A stretch of 64,000 nucleotides of DNA from Bagarius yarrelli (GCA_005784505.1 VCAZ01000048.1:2856761-2920760), one strand, 5' to 3'. Positions 26,501 through 33,919 are shown, numbered from the stretch's first letter. The notes: generated by a model not told the origin, from the letters alone. Made by a program: numbers and translations.

Positions 26501-29500
26501 GATTGCATAATCATATCAATATATTATTTAAAGCTTGGCCAGGAGCTAGAACACTGTTCTAGAGGCTGGAGTCATTACCGATTGAAAACCTGTTCAGTAT
26601 TTTCTAGCACTAGATGGCACTATTGATCACCTCTGTAATACAATCTGTACATCATAGCAAAAGTCGTGACTGAGTCAAATGCCTCACTATCCTCTGCTCT
26701 GAGCCCATCCTGCTAAACAGAAGGTGGTCCTTTGGACATTTATCTTTAAACATACCGAAGCATGGGCATGCTCTATCCATCTGGACTGTTTATTTACTCA
26801 TCCAGTAGAAACTAAGAATTAGAGCCCAAGAAAGCAGTGCCAAGGAGCAAAAGACTCACGATATACCTCAAAATCTTTTATGACCCAAGGCTTTCAAAAA
26901 TATAGTGAGTATATATAAAACAGATAAAACAGTGCATGCCGTCATCTACTTTCAGCATACATGAACATTAAACATTCTGCTTATGCACATTTGGTAATTA
27001 TATAGAAAGGCCTGATGATGCTATAATAAGAAAACAATGATAATGTTAGACTTTTCACATATAATGACTTAAATCTTGCAATCCTTTCACCTTTAGAATC
27101 TTTATACCTTATTTAAGTCCATAGATGGTAAAAAATAAACACAAGGCTATATTTGCAGATGCTATGGTACAGCCTTGTGGCTATGTAGAATTTGAGAGGA
27201 ATTTAGAAAACGTATTTACCAAGCAGTGCAGCTCCAATGCGGGGAATTTCAGGGGAACAGCTTGATCCGGTTTTACTCTTAAACGAAGTAAAGAGATGCT
27301 GGCACAGTTCCTCCGGGATGTCATTCTCTAAGTAGGTGGTCATGAACAGCTGGAAGCCTTTGTAGTCGATAGGCTGTAGGTAAAACAAAAAGATATGACC
27401 AGAAAGAAAGCGATGTAAAAATGTAAAGAAGAAAATTAAAAAAGGAATTTAAAAAGTATTTTATTTAAAAAGTAATGGCTACCATTTGTCAAAAAGTTTC
27501 CTAATGGCATATGTGTGGGATAATTATAGTACACTACTGCATCTTTTTGCAGTAGTTTTTGCATTTGTATAACAATATAAAATTAAAATAAATTATTAAA
27601 AAAAACTGCAAAAATAAACTGTTGCTAAAACGGGATGCACAGTTTCAAAATATGTCAATACATGAAGAGGCGCCAGACAACACTTAACATATTTCAAATA
27701 TGGCAGACAGATAAGAAGATGGCTATGACCTTTAAAATTTAGGAGACAGTATGACCTCTGCATAAAACAGAAGTGGAACACAATGTATGCTTTATGTTTG
27801 GCCATGTAGACACACTGAAGCACAGAGCATGCAAACCCACAGAGTTTCAGCTTACTTGGTTGAGAACATCTTGCGTCTGTTTGCCAGTAACAGGGATGAG
27901 GATAGAAGCAAAAAAGGGAATTCAGTTCTAACGCTCTAAGATGCAGTTGGTAGCCTAAGATGAACTGATGTCTAGCTGTCATTTAAGATGGCAGAATTAA
28001 AATGCCATTTACCCTGTCTGTTTTGTGATACTATCTTGTGGTTTGGGAGTAAAAAAGCAGCAATTTCATCAGAAAAACAAGAATAAAAACCCCAAGTGAA
28101 CTTGCATGATCAGTTCTTCCTTAACACAGATTTGTGTTTGAGTGACACCAGTAGGCTGGTATAATTTCACAGACCATGCTGAGTAATGCATAGGGACATG
28201 CAGTAACTTGGACAAGATTACTATATTCTTGTGTTTAATTTATAACAATGTATAAAAAAGAATCTTAATACATGTAAATCTTTTGCTACACATAGAGAGT
28301 AAAAGAAATAATTGCTTAACGAAGAAAACACTGGACACTGCATCACTTCACCATTAATTCATAGGTATTTTTAAGATCATTCAGTATGAGGTTACAGTAT
28401 ACACATACTGGTCGATGAGATCACAAGGGTCTCTCTACCTTTCTAACAGGCATGTGTGTGTTCTAGGAACTGAGACGCCTCTCTGCAAGATACACATACC
28501 TTTTAAATAAAACACCTTTGCTTGTACCACCGACTTGCTCCAGCTGTGATAAATGATTAACTGAAACTTTTACCTGCACAACTACATGACTAAATAATTT
28601 CACATGATTAAAATACAAGTATAAATACTGTATTATGTTTATACAAAAAGGGTTGTAGGGTTAAAAGAGCTTTCTGTTTGCAATAATTGGTTAAATTTGA
28701 TTAAATGATAAAACATGCAATTAAGAAAGTGACGTTACAACAGAACATGCAGGATTGTTCATAAAATAAAAATGAACATTGTATTATCTTGATATATAGC
28801 CAAACAAGTCATGTGATAAAGTAGGTATGGGCTTTTTTTAAAATATATGTTAACTGTTAATTAAAGAAATATCTGATAAACATGGCTCACACTGGCTTTT
28901 ACCACTGACGGGAAGAGGTGTAAATTAGCTACTAAAACCCAAAAAAGGTAGTTGGCAAACCAAAGTACCTTTAAATTTAAGGTAATAAAATATTAGGAGT
29001 AAAGCCTTTCGATAGGCTGTAGATTTTTCAAAATGTCTGAAAAAACAGCATGTGGGCAGTGTTAAACCACAGGCTTGCTGGCGCTGCTTGCAGACCTACT
29101 GACAGCGCCACTGTTTTTCTGTATTGATCCAGACGAGGCTTTGTGTCATAACCGATGGCGCCAAACACAGACAAGCTTAATAATTGTGCCAAGGTGGAGG
29201 AAAGAAAAGAAATATGATCATGACACACCATTAAGCAAAAAATCGGTGGCTTTCGCAATGTAACTCGATGCCTGGGCTTTGTGGTGCGAGGGTCAGGTAT
29301 ACTGAGCAGCTGAGAATAAAGCATTTCAGGGTCAGAATCAGGCCGTACTGCTGACTAGTCCTGACGCCTCATCGCCTGAGGACAATTCGCAGTATTAAAT
29401 CACATAACGTCATAGATCAGAAAGAAGACATACCTGCTCTGGGTTGTATTTGGACAGTACGCCATTTCCATGAAACTCCTCCAAAACATCTTTTAGTTTC

Positions 29501-31229
29501 TTAGAGGAATCTGTGTATTATTAAAGAAAAAATATGTTTACATAAGAGCCAATTAAAATATATACTTATGTATTTATATTCACGAATCTAGAAACGACAG
29601 ATAGTTGAGTAAATCCTGAGATAAACAATTTTGTTTTAGATATTTATTTGATGTATTTTGCTTTACTGCATCAGTAAAATAAGTGTTAGTTATATTAGAG
29701 TGTTATATTAGTTATATTATATATATAATACACTATCAGAAAGCTGACCTACATTTACAACCTTTGATTTCATTTATTTCCAACAGTTTATTCTCTTTAT
29801 TTCGTAGTGTTTCTCTTGTTGCACTGCTTTCAGTATGTTTATATGGATGTTATATTTTTTGTCCAATCAGATTTTAGTTCTTATGTGCTGCCATGTTACA
29901 AATTTTTCCAGCTCTTTCAGAATCAGTAGTGCTGCCTAATGTAACTTAAACTATATTAGTGGGGTCAGATTGCTAATTGGTTAAAGACTTTTTCTTCCAT
30001 GTCCAGAGGTTGGTAGAGTAGTACAACTACTTAAAAAAAAAAGTACAACTACTTAAAAAAATAATTACTTAAATAACAGTAAAAGTATTAAGGTATGGAT
30101 CTGTATAAATGAAGGAAAATTCCTGAATCCAGCAAAAATAACAACAATCGACTACAGAAAATATATGTAAAAATGAAGTCAATGAGCAAGATTTATAGTA
30201 ACTTAAGGTAAGTGCCCATTGTTGCAGAATGACTCTTAACTAGCGATTATTATAAAACTCACTGCATCGTGTTTTCCTAGGTTGGAGCTGGTATTTCTTT
30301 TGGTGCACATAGTCGTCATTACATTATGTGATATTTGTTTTTATTTGTTTTTTGAATGTGAGGCCATGGGTGGCCTGTCCCCACTGATATGCTTACTTTT
30401 CCCTCTTCAGTTTTACGTATGTAGCTCACTTTATTTCTGACGGCTGCAGCCTATTGCGAAACTCTCAATCTGATATGTAACATTATGTCATCTATTTATT
30501 AAAACTACATTTTCATTAGCAACATTTAATAGAAACGGAGGAAAGCCATCAATTATAGTGACGCAAAAATACATTTCTTAACAGAGAGTGAATGTAAGGC
30601 CAGGTGAACCGACTCCTAAAACTCAATCTTTTCCAAAAATCTACTCAAGTAAATGAATCACAGTAAATATGACACTTTACTTCCCACTACTGTCCTTGAC
30701 ATATGGAACACTCGCAAATTCCTATTTGCACAAGCAGCTTTAAGTTTAATACAAATGAGCCTGATGTGTAAAACCTGAGATACGCAACTGTTAATGGTTC
30801 AGCATGCTTGGTGAATGTTGTTGTTTTTCTTTGGCTGCTCTCTTTTAGGCTCTCCGCAGCAGATCATTGGCCCACATATTAGGGGTCTGGCACTAACTCT
30901 TAAACATCAACTGTTTTTTACTATCTGGTAATCTAATGTTCAATTCACTGGTTCACTTTAACTGTTTTTGTGTTTCTCTCATAACAACAACAACAACAAC
31001 AACAACAACATAAAGATCATATTTCAATAGTAATTTTCTTAAGCATGTAAATCAAACATCTGTGTATAATTAGAATTGCCTCAAAACATCAATAAACTGA
31101 CGTAATGTTATAATAAAGAGTGGACCAAAGTAGAAACTTATTATTTACTTAAATTGATATTGCGAAAGAGTCTGAATTATAGAGTTGACATATTTTATTA
31201 CTATCTCTCCATCTCTCTCTCTCTTTCTT

Positions 31230-31261
<32 letters not shown>

Positions 31262-31877
31262 AAACACAGACACACACGTGGCTATTAACACCATTTTGCT
31301 CTGCCAATAAAGATGTGGCTGTGGGTGTTTGTATCGTGGTCCCTTTCCTGATGTTTCATGGCACAAACAACACAAATAGGGCATTAATGATTGCTGGTAA
31401 CATAGGCTACATTCTCCACAGTTTCCCAAATGTCTGGTTTAAAAAAGAAATGTACACACAATCACACCAAATTACATAATAATAAAAAACAGAAATGCAG
31501 AGTACTTAGAAATTAATAAAACTATTCATCTGCCTGAAAATAAAGCCCAAAATATTAGACAAAATATAGAGAAATGTAAGGTTTTTTTTAACCTAAAAGT
31601 CTGTTTAGGACTGTAAGCAACTTTCCTTTATTTATGATATGCTTTAATATTTAATTCCTGGTAAATATTAGCATTTTTATTTGCTCATTTGAACAGTAAA
31701 AAAGCAAAGATCGCTAAAAGCCAACATGACAACCTTGAAGAGCTTAAATCTAAACTTTCATCATAAAGAACATACTTTTGCTGTGTAAATATCATTTGCT
31801 TGCTACTCACATTCGCTGTATTGCTGAAGTTGGGAGAATTCGGCTGGGCTCAGACACACCCAGCTACATTCCCCCAT
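5354..31877 (-). CDS. dgkg: type I diacylglycerol kinase (gamma-like), 19 coding exons, 3' end outside window
   Basis: Type I diacylglycerol kinase, which phosphorylates diacylglycerol to phosphatidic acid at membranes under calcium control. Joined exons give 665 codons with no frameshift. Residues 1-100 are the recoverin-homology region and 120-230 a Ser/Pro-rich linker. EF-hand loops lie at 251-262 and 296-307. C1 finger 1 runs from H334 to C383 and C1 finger 2 from H399 to C447, each with the complete His/Cys set. The catalytic GGDGT loop is at 569-573. The start MGECSW is fixed by an in-frame TAG ten codons upstream in the same exon. The family is usually about 790-800 residues, so roughly 200 C-terminal residues lie left of the window. 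MGE at the start, YSEYSSKK, GVRKQGLCC and VMQH..EGNS favour DGK gamma. EMMEEIDYDHDGT and NEEKGDPVPYSI look more like DGK beta, so the paralogue call is not certain. Confidence 0.9.
5515..6719. other. dgkg intron 19
   Basis: AT-rich intron with no recognised exon, repeat family or RNA gene. Confidence 0.6.
6720..6809 (-). CDS. dgkg: dgkg exon 19
   Basis: 90 bp, acceptor TCTTCAG and donor GTGAGA. It encodes KANFARHPPVAILPLGTGND and LARCLRWGG, the conserved PLGTGNDLAR core of the DAGK catalytic domain. Confidence 0.94.
7870..8250 (+). repeat. tRNA-like head plus interspersed fish repeat in dgkg intron
   Basis: GGTTGTGGGTTCAAATCC at about 7911 resembles a tRNA B-box region. The following part (TTTTGTCACATATACTTTTT, then CAGCACAGTGAAATTC, GATACAGCGCCCCTG and CCTTAACCATTTGAGCCACC) matches the copy at 57495-57712 in the same orientation. 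Confidence 0.7.
8309..8394 (-). CDS. dgkg: dgkg exon 18 (GGDGT catalytic loop)
   Basis: 86 bp, acceptor CCTTTTAG and donor GTAAGT. It encodes LNFFHDVPDFRVLACGGDGT followed by VGWILDCI. GGDGT is the nucleotide-binding loop shared by DGKs and sphingosine kinases, and it is intact. Confidence 0.94.
8395..10654. other. dgkg intron 17
   Basis: No exon recognised. It holds a (TG)n microsatellite at 9231-9257 and a shorter one near 9428-9444. Otherwise AT-rich unique sequence. Confidence 0.6.
9231..9257. repeat. (TG)n microsatellite
   Basis: A GT dinucleotide run of about 13 units in a dgkg intron. Confidence 0.95.
10655..10729 (-). CDS. dgkg: dgkg exon 17
   Basis: 75 bp, acceptor CTCCATAAG and donor GTAAGT. 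It encodes VLRKFQYLLNPRQVYSL and DRGGPMVG. A GT five bases upstream of the chosen donor was rejected because only the GTAAGT donor keeps the frame into exon 18 (G-LNFFHDVPDF). Confidence 0.92.
10860..11025 (-). repeat. SINE-like element, tRNA-related family, in dgkg intron
   Basis: GCATTTGGCAGATGCC, then CAGAGCGCCTTATATTTA, GAAGTTAAGGGCTTTGATCA and TACCTTAACCACTGAGCCAT. This is the layout of a common teleost SINE. Related copies lie at 33920-34085, 39239-39362 and 46303-46480, the last in the opposite orientation. Confidence 0.7.
11619..11796. promoter_or_regulatory. candidate intronic cis-element (E2F-like, octamer, RFX motifs)
   Basis: Within 180 bp of AT-rich intron there is a palindromic TTGGCGCCAA (11619-11628), an exact octamer ATTTGCAT (11658-11665) and an X-box-like GTTGCTATGGTGAC (11783-11796). 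The clustering suggests a conserved regulatory element, but no conservation data are available here. Confidence 0.3.
12107..12180 (-). CDS. dgkg: dgkg exon 16 (start of catalytic domain)
   Basis: 74 bp, acceptor TATTTTTAG and donor GTGTGG. It encodes ITPLPGTHPLLVLVNPKSGG followed by RQGE, the NPKSGG motif that opens the DAGK catalytic domain. It carries two bases into exon 17. Confidence 0.92.
12287..12394 (-). CDS. dgkg: dgkg exon 15 (linker to catalytic domain)
   Basis: 108 bp, 36 codons, acceptor TGTCCAG and donor GTCAGC. It encodes a hydrophilic variable linker (DRHSVVKRGEGESSPNASPD...GDGQALQ) between C1 finger 2 and the kinase domain. The flanking phases (0/0) fit. Confidence 0.85.
12484..12582 (-). 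CDS. dgkg: dgkg exon 14
   Basis: 99 bp, 33 codons, acceptor ATCTGCAG and donor GTTAGT. It encodes LHNKCATHVKPDCDGGALKD, completing finger 2 zinc ligation (H436, C439, C447), then HTLLPSYICPVVL, the conserved segment that follows the C1 pair in type I DGKs. Confidence 0.92.
13075..13191 (-). CDS. dgkg: dgkg exon 13 (second C1 finger)
   Basis: 117 bp, 39 codons, acceptor CCTGCAG and donor GTAAGT. It encodes VMQHVWMEGNSPTKCDRCHR and YYQGLTGLHCVWCQIT, most of C1 finger 2. VMQH...EGNS is the wording closest to DGK gamma. Confidence 0.93.
13626..13714 (-). CDS. dgkg: dgkg exon 12 (first C1 finger, C-terminal part)
   Basis: 89 bp, acceptor TTTGGCAG and donor GTGAGT. It encodes CKYTVHERCVSKDIAAC, supplying the last Cys/His zinc ligands of C1 finger 1, then a basic inter-finger linker STYAKSRRHTN. 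Confidence 0.93.
14008..14125 (-). CDS. dgkg: dgkg exon 11 (first C1 finger, N-terminal part)
   Basis: 118 bp, acceptor CTCTCAG and donor GTAAGC. It encodes HVWRLKHFNKPAYCNFC and GVRKQGLCC of C1 finger 1. This holds the first His and the CxxC ligands; the remaining ligands follow in exon 12. It leaves one base (C), completing a Leu codon with exon 12. Confidence 0.93.
14281..14400 (-). CDS. dgkg: dgkg exon 10 (EF hand 2)
   Basis: 120 bp, 40 codons. It encodes ILKEMMEEIDYDHDGTVTLE and EWIRGGMTTIPLLVLLGMET. The second EF-hand loop (DYDHDGTVTLEE) keeps all calcium-ligand positions. Acceptor TTGAAG, donor GTGTGT. Confidence 0.93.
14600..15085 (+). repeat. teleost interspersed repeat with CCTTGCCACAGTCGCC core
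   Basis: The second half contains AGTCTAGTTCCTCATAAGG, then GGGAGTTTTTCCTTGCCAC, AGTCGCCCCAGGCTTGCTCA, TAAAGCTACTTTAAGACAAT and a TTAAAAGCGCTACATAAATA tail. This is a widespread fish repeat. An inverted, shorter relative lies at 52190-52480. Confidence 0.7.
15382..15456 (-). CDS. dgkg: dgkg exon 9 (between EF hands)
   Basis: 75 bp, exactly 25 codons, phase 0 at both ends. It encodes ELDRIINQMVHVAEYLEWDS and TELKP, the helices linking the two EF hands. Acceptor CCACTCAG, donor GTAAGG. Confidence 0.93.
15801..15850 (-). CDS. dgkg: dgkg exon 8 (EF hand 1 loop)
   Basis: 50 bp, acceptor TGTGCAG and donor GTAAGT. It encodes MFRLYDTDGNGLLDSS, the first EF-hand calcium loop, with Asp at loop positions 1, 3 and 9 and Asn at position 5. 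The loop's last Glu is the first residue of exon 9. Confidence 0.93.
16564..16716 (-). CDS. dgkg: dgkg exon 7
   Basis: 153 bp, acceptor ATATTCACAG and donor GTAAGT. It encodes a short Ser-rich stretch, then IVFLKDIVCYLSLLERGTPE and DKLE leading into EF hand 1, a highly conserved DGK segment. Its acceptor AG is only 22 nt from the 5' LTR of the antisense provirus, so the upstream branch-point region is LTR DNA rather than native intron. Confidence 0.9.
16735..16738. repeat. target-site duplication, left copy (GGTG)
   Basis: GGTG immediately before the 5' LTR matches GGTG immediately after the 3' LTR. A 5-bp duplication does not fit (GGGTG versus GGTGA). Confidence 0.85.
16739..17100 (+). repeat. 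provirus 5' LTR
   Basis: 362 bp, TGTAGTAGAATT to CCTTCAACA. TATATAA at 16972-16978 is the likely U3 promoter and ATTAAA at 17044-17049 the likely polyadenylation signal. It differs from the 3' LTR by eight substitutions and one single-base indel (CAGATGG versus CAATGG). Its first base lies 22 nt from the exon 7 splice acceptor of dgkg. Confidence 0.95.
17103..17120 (+). other. primer-binding site, complementary to tRNA-Arg 3' end
   Basis: TGGCGAGCCAGCCAGGAG starts two bases after the LTR. Its reverse complement, CTCCTGGCTGGCTCGCCA, is the 3' end of a vertebrate tRNA-Arg (ACG family as I recall it) including the CCA tail, with 18 of 18 matches. Confidence 0.85.
17460..18103 (+). repeat. 43-bp tandem hairpin repeats in provirus leader
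   Basis: About 14 copies, six of them nearly identical and consecutive (about 17641-17900), each with GCTGTAT...ATACAGC arms around a roughly 14-nt purine-rich loop (GTAGAGGAAGTGTA). The outer copies are degenerate, some shortened. The array sits in the untranslated leader between PBS and gag, where retroviruses keep packaging and dimerisation structures. Confidence 0.9.
18287..18383 (+). repeat. three-copy second hairpin repeat in provirus leader
   Basis: AGTCCT-N9-AGGACT occurs at 18320-18340 and 18363-18383, with a degenerate copy (AGTCCT-N9-AGTACT) at 18287-18307. The loop ATCGGATAA is kept in the two good copies. Confidence 0.85.
18648..20620 (+). pseudogene. gag: provirus gag (matrix, PPPY motif, capsid, zinc knuckle), broken
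   Basis: Gag would form the viral particle. Start-like ATG at 18648 (MAEGMTEATP) meets a stop after 20 codons. Matrix-like sequence continues from 18728 in another frame, then shifts again at an A-run near 18917. The 18969-19412 frame carries NPPPY, a late-domain motif, at 19014-19028. Frame 19502-20089 (195 aa, starting MPWATQDLEGLVTRLP) looks like capsid, with QAVINAMPQAVKCRLEE in the position of the major homology region. A single CCHC knuckle, CWRCGQLGHIKAVC, is at 20345-20386. G-rich runs follow (20437-20560) and disrupt the downstream frame. At least four interruptions. Confidence 0.8.
20650..21261 (+). pseudogene. pro: provirus protease plus start of an HxT-containing domain
   Basis: 203-codon open stretch. 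Residues 27-40 (MLVDTEAVFT) are the retropepsin active-site region, but the expected DTG/DSG is DTE (20737-20745), so catalysis is probably lost. NLLGRDAL at residues 93-100 is the second conserved retropepsin motif. From about residue 125 the sequence is not protease. It has FHCTMIYDD at 169-177, an HxT motif at the end of a predicted strand (HCT at 21157-21165), which resembles the first half of a 2H phosphoesterase. The frame closes at 21261 and continues in another frame from about 21275. Confidence 0.7.
21275..21706 (+). pseudogene. second HxT half-domain and N-terminal edge of reverse transcriptase
   Basis: 143-codon stretch in a frame different from the previous one. PHVTLFVG at residues 20-27 (HVT at 21335-21343) is a second HxT motif about 60 codons after the first, the spacing and strand context expected of a 2H phosphoesterase. 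The C-terminal part (DTDVGLVKSACPVQVRL, then PRKRQ) is the start of the RT fingers. It stops abruptly where about 40 residues of fingers would normally follow, so a small deletion is inferred near 21700. Confidence 0.6.
21678..22514 (+). pseudogene. pol: provirus RT-integrase fusion remnant
   Basis: One reading frame broken by a TAA at 22119. The RT part includes KWRLVHDLRAIND, FTVIDLCSAFFSVPV, RMPQGFKHS and YMDD (22026-22037). Directly after YMDDLLIC comes SDNGSAF, the integrase motif holding the second catalytic Asp, and then YHPQSQGMVERVNG with the catalytic Glu. RT connection, RNase H, the integrase zinc-binding region and the first integrase Asp are all missing. The spacing from Asp to Glu (36 residues) is close to the DX35E norm. 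Confidence 0.85.
22511..22738 (+). pseudogene. provirus integrase C-terminal domain (GPY/F type)
   Basis: Continues integrase after a frameshift at about 22510. RVFRRKWNEPRREGPYKVV, then TPTAIQVEGKTTWYHLNHCK, matches the GPY/F module of gamma/epsilon-like retroviral and some Gypsy integrases. It is followed by a Lys/Ser-rich tail. Confidence 0.75.
22740..23881 (+). pseudogene. env: provirus env remnant (transmembrane subunit only recognisable)
   Basis: No surface-subunit reading frame is recognisable in 22740-23340. A transmembrane-subunit ectodomain can be traced at about 23370-23625, with CVLFGDQCC (CX6CC, 23447-23473), the motif of class I envelopes that bond covalently to the surface subunit. 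The stretch is frameshifted and ends in TAA. A hydrophobic segment at about 23640-23720 is the membrane anchor. The 23696-23881 frame gives the cytoplasmic tail, which ends in a strongly acidic run. Entry function cannot be intact. Confidence 0.65.
24277..24286 (+). other. polypurine tract before 3' LTR
   Basis: AAAGAGGGGG ends five bases before the 3' LTR, the expected place for plus-strand primer synthesis. Confidence 0.7.
24292..24652 (+). repeat. provirus 3' LTR
   Basis: 361 bp, about 97.8% identical to the 5' LTR by manual alignment. TATATAA at 24524-24530 and ATTAAA at 24596-24601 are both kept. In the host gene's direction this LTR lies 323 bp downstream of the exon 6 donor. Confidence 0.95.
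24653..24656. repeat. target-site duplication, right copy (GGTG)
   Basis: Matches 16735-16738 exactly. Intact duplication shows this is the original insertion and that it has not recombined. Confidence 0.85.
24976..25194 (-). CDS. dgkg: dgkg exon 6 (Ser/Pro-rich linker)
   Basis: 219 bp, acceptor TTTTCACAG and donor GTTAGT. It encodes about 73 residues dominated by Ser, Pro, Gly, Thr and Arg (for example SSRSSSQRSGAGSHTPRRSP). It lies between the recoverin-homology region and the EF hands and is likely disordered. It sits just upstream, in transcript order, of the intron that contains the provirus. Confidence 0.8.
25612..25674 (-). CDS. dgkg: dgkg exon 5 (linker)
   Basis: 63 bp, acceptor TTTTTGCAG and donor GTACCT. 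It encodes a short stretch of the poorly conserved linker (PKSIDAGISIQTEVACAPIT). It was accepted because both splice sites are good and its phases (2 in, 1 out) link exons 4 and 6 exactly. The sequence itself is not diagnostic. Confidence 0.75.
25675..27219. other. dgkg intron 4
   Basis: No exon, RNA gene or recognisable repeat seen. Confidence 0.55.
27220..27373 (-). CDS. dgkg: dgkg exon 4
   Basis: 154 bp, acceptor CCTACAG and donor GTAAAT. It encodes PIDYKGFQLFMTTYLENDIP followed by the helix EELCQHLFTSF of the recoverin-homology region, then the beginning of the variable linker. It starts in phase 0 and leaves one base for exon 5. Confidence 0.9.
27374..29433. other. dgkg intron 3
   Basis: No exon recognised. 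The block at 29070-29400 is richer in GC and CpG than its surroundings and could be a conserved non-coding element. That is a guess from composition. Confidence 0.5.
29434..29510 (-). CDS. dgkg: dgkg exon 3
   Basis: 77 bp between acceptor ATACACAG and donor GTATGT. It encodes SSKKLKDVLEEFHGNGVLSK and the start of the NPEQ turn, which is the recoverin-homology region of type I DGKs. It enters with one base carried from exon 2 (codon T+AT, Tyr) and leaves in phase 0. Confidence 0.9.
30004..30692. mobile_element. hAT-like MITE
   Basis: It begins CAGAGGTTGGTAGAGTAGT and ends ACTTTACTTCCCACTACTG, imperfect terminal inverted repeats typical of non-autonomous hAT elements in fish. Flanking 8-mers TCCATGTC and TCCTTGAC could be a decayed target duplication. 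No transposase. Confidence 0.6.
30832..30880 (+). repeat. SINE-like fragment (TTTTAGG..CGCAGCAGATCAT)
   Basis: TTTGGCTGCTCTCTTTTAGG followed by CGCAGCAGATCATTGGCC is a decayed copy of the sequence at 48979-49075. Confidence 0.5.
30985..31012. repeat. (CAA)n microsatellite
   Basis: Nine consecutive CAA units in dgkg intron 2. Confidence 0.95.
31205..31262. repeat. (CT)n tract
   Basis: CT/TTTCT-rich polypyrimidine run in dgkg intron 2. Confidence 0.9.
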
Positions 31878-32137
31878 CTCGCTGGCTGGGGTGATGTTTT
31901 GGAAATGGCTCTAATTAGCCCTGGTTAAAATAGGAAATGGAGGTGTGCATGACTGGCATCATCCCAACATCCTCAGTGACCAAATAGTTGGTGCTGGATT
32001 GATGAAGTGCGGGAATAGAAAAATGAGAGCGCACGAGTACAAGGTGAAATGGTTGAGGGGTGACAGGAAAGGATTGTGATTTGCACCGCAGGGAAGTTCA
32101 CACTGGAGAAAATTGATGGTCTGTGTACCACAGCAAC
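31811..32137 (-). CDS. dgkg: dgkg exon 2 (5' UTR plus first coding exon)
   Basis: The CDS part is 31811-31877: 22 codons plus one base, starting MGECSWVCLSPAEF and ending YSE before donor GTGAGT. The 5' boundary at 32137 is inferred from a pyrimidine-rich acceptor (CTGTTTGTCTGTAG). If that is right, the exon carries about 260 nt of 5' UTR with several upstream ATGs (for example 31950, 31962 and 31970). An in-frame TAG upstream of the chosen ATG rules out a longer N-terminus within this exon. Confidence 0.8.
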
Positions 32138-32419
32138 CTACAGACAAACAGACAAATAAATGCCATTACAAAACATAGTTACATGAGGTCTTATAGTACA
32201 TGTAAATACCGAATCGATACATTCATTTATGGCTTCATAATATTAATTTAAAGTGGGAATAACTATGAATATAATATTTAAGCAGTAAGATTAAATAAGC
32301 AAAGTCATTATAAGTAAGACAAATATCAGAAGCACAACAGAGAAATACTTTAATACTGTAAGTGTCCTGTATACATGTGTATTAACATGCACGTTTTCTG
32401 CAGTAAAAAATATATATAT

Positions 32420-33450
32420 ATATTTTTATACGTATCACGTTTCTTAAATTTTTAAACTTGTTTAAATGTTAATGTTTAACTTAATTTAGGTACTGAGGAT
32501 CTTGATTAGACCAAAACAAGTTCAAAACACTGGATCGGTATCATATATAGATTGACATAAGCAATGTTACTCCAGAAATTTGTACATCATTTTCAAACAA
32601 AACAGACAAAATATTTTTCAAATTTCAGCATGATATGATTGGAACACACTACAGCCACTTCGTAGTTCACTCGGCTCAGTCATACACTTGCTTTGGTTAG
32701 TGATACTGTTTTGTTAAATGAAAACTTGAAACTTGAACTTTAGGGTGCGTAGGACCAAATCAGCATATGTGACCGAACACTGAAACTGTTTGACTGACCC
32801 AACCGCTGATCACCAGACCACAACGTAAGGTTTATTTTATGCATAAAATTCAACTACAGTTTATAAATACACACAACCTCAGCTTAGAACAGGGTTATGT
32901 TTCAGAGAACCCACCATAAGTCAAAATATCAAAAGTCGCTATACCATATGATGCGTATGCTGATAAAAGTACTGTATGCAGGATTATTGAAGATGTCATT
33001 TTGCTATAAAACAAAAACAATTAATTTATATAGAAATATATGCTATGGAAAAGTAGCAACAAGGTCACTTCACAACATCACTAACCAAATCAAGTGTGAA
33101 CCACGAGGTGGCTGTAGTGTGTTCCAATCGTATCATGCTGAGTGAAATTCCAAATATAATTTTTCAACATATATTTTGTGTCACACAGTCTGTTCTGTTT
33201 GGATAGGATGTACAAAAAAGCAACATCAGTATAACTAACATAAAGCTTTTAAGCTATTCTGTTTTGTAAACATACTGACACTAGCCAATAAGACAATGTG
33301 TATGAAACAGCACAATTTTTGAGTAACATTGCTTATGTTAATCTATATGATACCGATCCAGTGTTTTAAACCTGTTTGGCCTTACTAGGATGCTCAGCAT
33401 CTAAATAACATTAACATCTAAAAAATTTATTGTGATTCGTATGAACATTT
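32420..33450. mobile_element. foldback element with long inverted arms
   Basis: The left arm (about 32430-32685) contains AACACTGGATCGGTATCATA, CATAAGCAATGTTACTC and GGAACACACTACAGCCAC. The right arm (about 33100-33447) contains their reverse complements GAGTAACATTGCTTATG, TATGATACCGATCCAGTGTT and GTGGCTGTAGTGTGTTCC. Arms are about 250-350 bp with small indels around a roughly 400-bp centre. There is no transposase frame. It resembles fish foldback MITEs. Confidence 0.8.
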
Positions 33451-33919
33451 TTTCTATTTTATACTATAGAAAATGTGTCTTTAAAATTACTTCCTGATCA
33501 AAGATTTTATTTGTTCAGTTACAGAAAAAAACATAGTATTAGTCTTCCACACCATTTCATGTTCAAAAGGCTAGTCAATTGCTGGATCACATGTGCACAG
33601 CCTGCCTTTGCACTTTGAGTGCAAAACCAATCAATGCATCTCTCTCTAAAACAGTGGGGTTCAGCAAACTGAAAATCAACGCCAGTTTCCCAACACTGTT
33701 ATAGATGATAGGAGAAGCAGGAGATCTAAAACTGCACTTTTTGTTAAGTTAAACTTAAAACTTTGTGGGTGATGCTTTATGACTTATGGCCTGCTAGAGG
33801 TATTTATTAATCATGTTTTATTTTGTGCTAACCAATAAAACAGGGATTACCAGCCAAAAAGTATGTAAAATGCTTCCAGAATTGTACATCCCTTTACTGT
33901 CTCAAACCTAGGGTTAGGG

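Noticed and set aside
32897..33145. 82-codon plus-strand frame
   Set aside because: It lies within the centre and right arm of the foldback element and has no recognisable domain.
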